A stretch of DNA of 64,000 bases, taken from contig OZ316897.1 of assembly GCA_973895155.1 (NCBI GenBank), forward strand, positions 9,858,001 through 9,922,000, written 5' to 3'. Source of the DNA: Marsupella aquatica (lineage: Eukaryota > Marchantiophyta). The position numbers and the translations under genes were made by a program. Below the pieces are notes generated by a model. The model ran no database searches, had not been told where the DNA came from, and saw only the letters and a program-made list of their open reading frames with translations. The stretch's first letter is position 1; each line of letters starts with the position of its first letter. This document shows positions 59,087 to 64,000 of this stretch, piece after piece.

Positions 59087-62025
59087 GTCGAATTCTGGAT
59101 GCTTTGCCTTGTTTCGCACTGCAATTGTGATCCATCTTTCTGAAGTGCTCATTTTGTTAAGTGTGCACTAAACGAAGGGGTTTGGGTGGCGGGAAAGATT
59201 GCCTTCCTGTTATAGCCGTAAGACCTGACGTAGGGTACGCCTGCAGTGTGCATTTCTTGCATAGTGGGTCTCGTATCAGCTAGAGATCGTTTTTGAAGGT
59301 CCCAGGAGCAGCAGCGGCGCATGTGTGATGCCGATGGGGAAGAGGAAACGTGCTGCCCATGAGGCATTGGTCCCTCAGTTTTTTGCAGGATTCAATGCCT
59401 GCTTCCTGTTTGAGGGGGAGTGCCATGGGTACCCTTCAAGGTTCTCCGTGGCAGATTCACGCATTTTGGAGGAGTTTTTGCTACAAAGATACTCGACGAC
59501 CCATATTGTGGCCTCTTCGTGGTCAACTGTCATTGGGAAGCTTAGTGTTTGCTGGAGGTGCCCGTATCGATTGTCCTCAAGCACCTTCTGCGTTTCCTTG
59601 GATTAGTTGACTGGATGCCTCCCGAGTTCAGGAAAGTTCCAGAGTTACACTCTAGGCTTGATCTCGATGGTGAACAGTCCAGTTGCAGAGGTGGCAGCGA
59701 TTGCGTGGGCGATTGCTTCCCGATGGCATAATGGGAATATATTGACGGGAAATGCAATTGTCAAATCGGGGGTGAGGTAATTGACCAGGTAGTCAGCTCC
59801 TCAATCCAGGTAGTGGACCAGGTAGCAAGCTCATCAATCCAGTAGATACTGGGCTCCATATTGAAATAAAGTGACAGGGAGATCCTATGCTCTTATAAAC
59901 CTCATCAAATATATCATTCTCACCAATAAAGAGGTAAGTCGGCTAAATCTTTGTGCTGGAAGAAGGTTCCCATGGTCATTTTATTGTCGTTTAATGGTAG
60001 TGAGTTCAATGGGGTGTCATAAACTCAAACCAAATCTGATCTTCCAAATGACAATTGCTTTTGATTGATTTACTTTTGCTGTTGGAAAATCAGGAAGAAG
60101 CCAAGGTGCAAAGAGCTCGTCCGCAAAATTTTCAACGTTTGCCAGACGAAATAGTTGCCAAGGATGGTCAAGTGCACAGAATTGTAGCCAGTTGGACAAC
60201 GCGAGGAAACTAGGTTTAGCAGGGATGGGAGGACTAGGGATTCACGAAGGCAGTCTTCAAGGCTTTGTGTTTCAAGTTTGAGTATACTTGTGTTCTTCCA
60301 AACATGAAGCAAATCGCTGGGACAACAAGGCGATTCAAAGAGGGCGGTGTGGGAATATATGCATCACCATGGCAAGAAAGTTCAAGTAGTAGGATAAACT
60401 TGGTCTAGTCTCAAAGGCAGAGAACTATGGCTTCTTTTGGAAGAGAGCTTGTCTTCTCAATGGAAGCCATTGTACATTGTTGGTCCCATGATTGGATTCG
60501 ATGGGTCTGTATAGGCGATGACTGTTTCATTCGTGCATTTATTTTCTTCAACATACTTCTGAACAATGCAAGACCTAAGTGCCTCCATGACTGATCGCCT
60601 CGTCTATACCATATACAGCGAACCAGGCAGGTGATGCAACGATTCACCATCGCACATCTCAAATCTTGCAGCTATTTTATTCATGTATGGAACCAACTCT
60701 GCAATCCAGTAATTTGATCTGCCAAGAGCGAGATCCTCGTTATCTCCGATTGAATTCGTCCAAGTTAACCTGCATGATTGTTGTTTCCTCTCAGGCCTTA
60801 CCAACAAACTAGCCTCCCGTTTCTATGATGCCCCTCTCCAAGCGAAGACATGAATCCCTAGCAGTTCTTGGGGTATTGGTTCTTGCTGCTTTGTCGACAC
60901 CTTTCAATTCCTGGAGCCTTTCTACTCCTAGATTTGGAGGTCAATGTTCTGTGTTCCGCTAAATACCCCATCTGAGTGCCATTTGGGCCGGAGTTTTCTT
61001 ATATTTGTATGCAAGCTCCGGAACTCAACACATTGCTGCAACCCTTCAGGACAGCCATCTTCTCTCCCCACTGAAACTGGTCACTCTCTCTTTCCTGCAA
61101 CAATCCGATTGTATCTGATCATGGGATGTTCGATTATGCGGAGCATTATTAGCTCGCGAGAGTTACCAGCTCACAATTTATTGAGTCCAAGGGAACCACT
61201 CTAGACTGCAATAGTTACAACTAATTACAAGGTGAGTTCGCCCCAAGTACGACTAACAGCAGCTACATCCTTTACAGTAGTCAAGAACTCGTGATCGACC
61301 ACGGCGAAGTGTTAGGATGGCACAGAGTCTCAACAATTTACTCCTTGGGTAATAATAATGGACTGTCAATGAGCTGTTAGATTGGTGACCATCATTTCGT
61401 TCAATTTCACGTTCTTGGAATGGAGTCTTTCGAACTCATGTTTCATCGTCGCTGGTCAGGTTCGGAACTGCCGGATTAGATTACTGTTGAGAGTAGTTGT
61501 AAACGGCGAAAATATGGACTGCTGCTGTGCATTGTCCACACTCAGTAAGGGCGGTAGTGTGACCCAACTAGTGATCCCCAGGAGGGCGCTCTCCGTTTTT
61601 TACTCGAAAGATTTCCCTCACACATCCTCTCGCATTTTCAGTGCAGATAGGAACAGCGAAATCAGCTGCCCAGATAAGGTCGGCTTTCCTGTAGCTTGGC
61701 TAAGTGTGGAATTACAGTCCTTACAACTTGCGCTGACCTTAGATTATACGAGTAAGCTCTCCCCAACACGTTTCCCGTAGCTTGGCTACATATGGGATGA
61801 CTGTCCTCACAACTTGACTAGACCTTGGATTATAAAAATAAGCTCTCCCAACTATGACTACGAAAGTTCCTGTAGCCGGCGGGTCCCCAGCTAGTAGTAT
61901 CGAGAGTGAATGTCCCTCAATCAATTGGTCCCTCAATCAATCGACCAATCACATAAGTCCTCAAAGTCTATTGATGCCATCTAGACACTGCTCTGTGCCC
62001 CTATTCTGTGTGCCTGAAGTAATCG
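59087..62025. other. Spacer with gene remnants right of the pogo-like gene
   Basis: No gene is recognised. Open frames near 59.33-59.73 kb (93 codons from 59,325, and a partly overlapping 60) show no known motif. An 88-bp spaced direct repeat built on GTAGCTTGGCTA...AAGCTCTCCC lies at about 61,690-61,855. The 61.38-61.78-kb open frame overlaps this repeat and starts at a TTG, so it is not called. Confidence 0.5.
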
Positions 62026-62283
62026 ATGGTTTCCTGCTTTGATTGCAAGGGAATTGCCAAAGATCTCGTGAAGAATTACTCGGACAATGCTTTGGTTCAG
62101 TTCATCGAGACCCTCGATCGCTCTTCTCTTGCTCTCTTGGACCGCATGTTTTACAACAGACGTCTGGCTGCATCGACCGTTGGTTTGACTTCCCTCTCGT
62201 TTGAATCACTTTCGTGCGCGGACTGTTTTCGAATTGTCAAGGATTTGCCTTCGTCCTCCGTTGTATCCTTTCACTGGAAATGA
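62026..62283 (+). CDS. Hypothetical 85-codon frame, possible gene remnant
   Basis: An ATG-started frame of 85 codons encodes a mixed, soluble-looking sequence (IAKDLVKNYSDNALVQFIET, then RSSLALLDRMFYNRRLAAST). It is not a family I recognise. Its residue mix is more protein-like than random frames nearby, and a diverged, frame-broken copy lies at about 55.93-56.55 kb. That points to a repeated gene fragment or transposon-carried piece rather than a complete gene. Confidence 0.35.
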   Translation: MVSCFDCKGIAKDLVKNYSDNALVQFIETLDRSSLALLDRMFYNRRLAASTVGLTSLSFESLSCADCFRIVKDLPSSSVVSFHWK

Positions 62284-62846
62284 TCACCACTTTCGACGAG
62301 GCTTGATTGAGGAGTACTTGTTCAACACTGGGCATCTTTGTCCTTTTGGCCTCATAGCCACTACTTTGATTGCCGGCTTGCTGCGGTTCTCCTCGACAAG
62401 GCCACACTTCTCTCAGGTCTAATCAATTGACCGAGGAAGCAGCCTCCAGTGATGCACCAGTCCGGCAAAGAGATTTTGGGGCAAACTGGCACGGATTTGT
62501 GTTCCCCGTACCCAGAACGAGGCGACGTCACGGCGCCGGCTGCGGGTGGAAGCCTCACCGATCGCCATCCACTCTGGCCACATCGAGAGGTGAAAATTAT
62601 GTAGAACCGTGCCTCCTGACACGTTAATTCATAGTTCCTGTTTCCCTCCTAGGAATCCATACTTGAAGCCAGTTTTAATACGTCTATTGACCAATTAGAA
62701 GGATGGCTCTGCTCCACTTTCGGAATTACTAGTGTTTTCAATTCAGCGTACGGTGGTCACTCCCTGAATTACCAGATGTCTTCTTCACTTTACATCGGAT
62801 GTGATTTAGACGATTAATGAGCTTCCATGCTGTCCGGCAGGGGTAC

Positions 62847-63350
62847 CTACTGAGTTGCAATTCTATTGGAACAACCACCTGTTCGGAATAGAGTTTGAAC
62901 AGCTTTTTCTTCCATGGAGACAGTTGGTCGGCCCCCCTCATCCAATAGTTCTGGGTCAACGAGGATCAACGTACCGTTACGGCAGGTACTCCAAAATTGA
63001 GACTTTTGATCTGAGCTCTGTGAACTTTTCTGTCCAATGCTCCTTCTTTTTGGTCTGCTCATTTGGCCGCGTTCACCACGTCTAAGTCCTTCAGCAGTGG
63101 AAGTCTTCGTCAAATCAAGGTTCCAAAAAGCAACTCCAGTGAGGGCGTAGTTGCCACTTCTAGTGACAGCTCGATTCGTCCAACTGATAGATATGAAGAG
63201 TAGCTGCAACTCATTCATTGAGGTCCACCATCTCATCTTCTTTGAAGTCCACAGCGCGAGAATCTCTACAACACAAGTGTCTAGGTTTCCGGTGCCAGGG
63301 CTTCTAATTTCCAAAGGCATTAACGATTTCCCCGAGAGTTCCGACTCCAT
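62847..63350 (-). CDS. Hypothetical minus-strand frame of 167 codons
   Basis: This ATG-started frame has no family motif I can name; it is Arg/Lys/Ser-rich in the middle (RGQMSRPKRRSIGQKSSQSS). It lies just left of a probable minus-strand exon at 63.79-64.0 kb and could be linked to it, or be chance. A 35-bp word (GAGTACTCT...AAAGCCTT) is repeated at about 63,415 and 63,650 upstream of it. Confidence 0.25.
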   Translation of the reverse strand: MESELSGKSLMPLEIRSPGTGNLDTCVVEILALWTSKKMRWWTSMNELQLLFISISWTNRAVTRSGNYALTGVAFWNLDLTKTSTAEGLRRGERGQMSRPKRRSIGQKSSQSSDQKSQFWSTCRNGTLILVDPELLDEGGRPTVSMEEKAVQTLFRTGGCSNRIATQ

Positions 63351-63790
63351 ATGGATTCAAACCAATACTAGGATCAAATCACTCTTTCAAATTTGCAAAT
63401 TCTTGCACGATCAGAGTACTCTCGAAAGCCTTCAAAGGTAGTTGGGCGGCTACTTCGATTTGACAATTTCTTTCCTGTTTGAAAGTTAGACCGGATTTAT
63501 ATCAAAAGAAAGTAGACGCACGTGGTCCCAGCCTAAGCCATGGATGTGACAGAGCTAGGCATCAATGAATGTTAGCGTGAGATCCTTCACCATAGTTTCT
63601 TTTTGACAAAATCAAACTGGTTCTTCAAGTCTGAACTTTCTATCCGACAAGAGTACTCTAGAAAGCCTTTAAAGCCAGTTGTCTCTCAGATTTAGCTTGA
63701 TGTGATCTGAAAGACGAAAATCCGTTGCTATGAATATGCTGGGTTCTTCTTGACAATGGCAATGATCATATGTTTTCATTTTTTAATCTA

Positions 63791-64000
63791 CCACACCGTG
63801 CAATTGACATCTACCTGAGTTTCTGAACCGGTGCTGCTAGTTTCTGCGGCATCGTTGAATCCACTGTACCACCAGTCTTTGTTAGCGAGTTCTCCGCCTT
63901 CACACAACTCCATCTTAGTGTAGACGACTTGATAATATGTAGCTAAATGAAGCACAGAATTGGAACACAATTCTACGCCGCAGTAGTCTGTCCAAGCTAG
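63791..64000 (-). CDS. Probable exon of an unknown minus-strand gene, cut by the window edge
   Basis: The minus-strand frame is open from the window end and encodes YCGVELCSNSVLHLATYYQ, then VVYTKMELCEGGELANKDWW and YSGFNDAAETSSTGSETQ, ending at a good donor (ACTCAG|GTAGAT at about 63,816). The sequence is rich in Trp, Tyr, Cys and Met, unlike chance frames. MELCEGGEL recalls the hinge of protein kinases, but the flanking residues do not support a kinase fold. The function is unknown. The start is outside the window. Confidence 0.4.

Noticed and set aside
63791-63900. Protein-kinase hinge (MELCEGGEL) at the right edge
   Set aside because: Nothing before or after fits kinase subdomains, so the similarity is probably chance.

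Overview
The window looks like nuclear DNA of a land plant, probably a non-seed plant such as a bryophyte. It carries spliced genes with GT-AG introns for a chloroplast photosystem I assembly factor, an ethylene receptor, a SAGA subunit and a plant-type SPF45 splicing factor. It also holds a fragment of plastid ndhE sitting in nuclear sequence, a complete plant CACTA transposon and a pogo/Tigger-type transposase. The species cannot be fixed from the sequence alone. All exon borders were worked out by eye from reading-frame continuity, splice dinucleotides and remembered family motifs; no alignment was run.

Layout. 1-7.4 kb: gene-poor DNA with tandem duplications, tRNA-derived SINE candidates and a possible solo LTR. 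7.4-9.8 kb (minus): PYG7/Ycf37-like TPR protein. 9.8-13.3 kb: repeats and a MITE-like element. 13.3-15.4 kb (minus): SPF45/DRT111 (SFPS) splicing factor, with a probable 5'UTR exon near 16.7 kb. 16.9-19.4 kb: repeats. 19,431-29,434: a 10,004-bp CACTA (En/Spm) element with matching 14-bp terminal inverted repeats and a TTT target duplication. 29.4-31.9 kb: AT-rich DNA thick with an ATAAGTGCA-like word. 33.1-40.5 kb (plus): SPT20-like SAGA subunit with long glutamine tracts. 44.3-50.5 kb (plus): nine-exon ethylene receptor/hybrid histidine kinase. About 50.9-51.3 kb: plastid ndhE insertion. 52.3-52.9 kb (minus): small VOC/glyoxalase-family protein. 57.0-59.1 kb (plus): pogo-like transposase with a duplicated DNA-binding region. 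59-64 kb: diverged duplicated segments and gene remnants, and a probable exon of an unknown minus-strand gene running off the right edge.

The most interesting item is inside the CACTA element. Its leftward gene block starts with a zinc-knuckle exon resembling the transposase-associated domain, followed by an exon encoding a recognisable SET (lysine methyltransferase-like) domain, then the TNP2 transposase core. The SET exon either ends at its own stop codon or, through a phase-compatible intron, is fused to the transposase. The divergent rightward gene is a TNPA-like protein with an 81-bp repeat tail. TCCGAT/ATCGGA words cluster in both subterminal regions, in the shared promoter and in one intron. 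Both transposon genes carry a small frame break, so this copy may be inactive in cis, be recently decayed, or contain assembly errors.

The host genes are unrelated to each other in function (photosystem I assembly, splicing, transcription co-activation, ethylene signalling, possible small-molecule detoxification) and show no operon-like logic.
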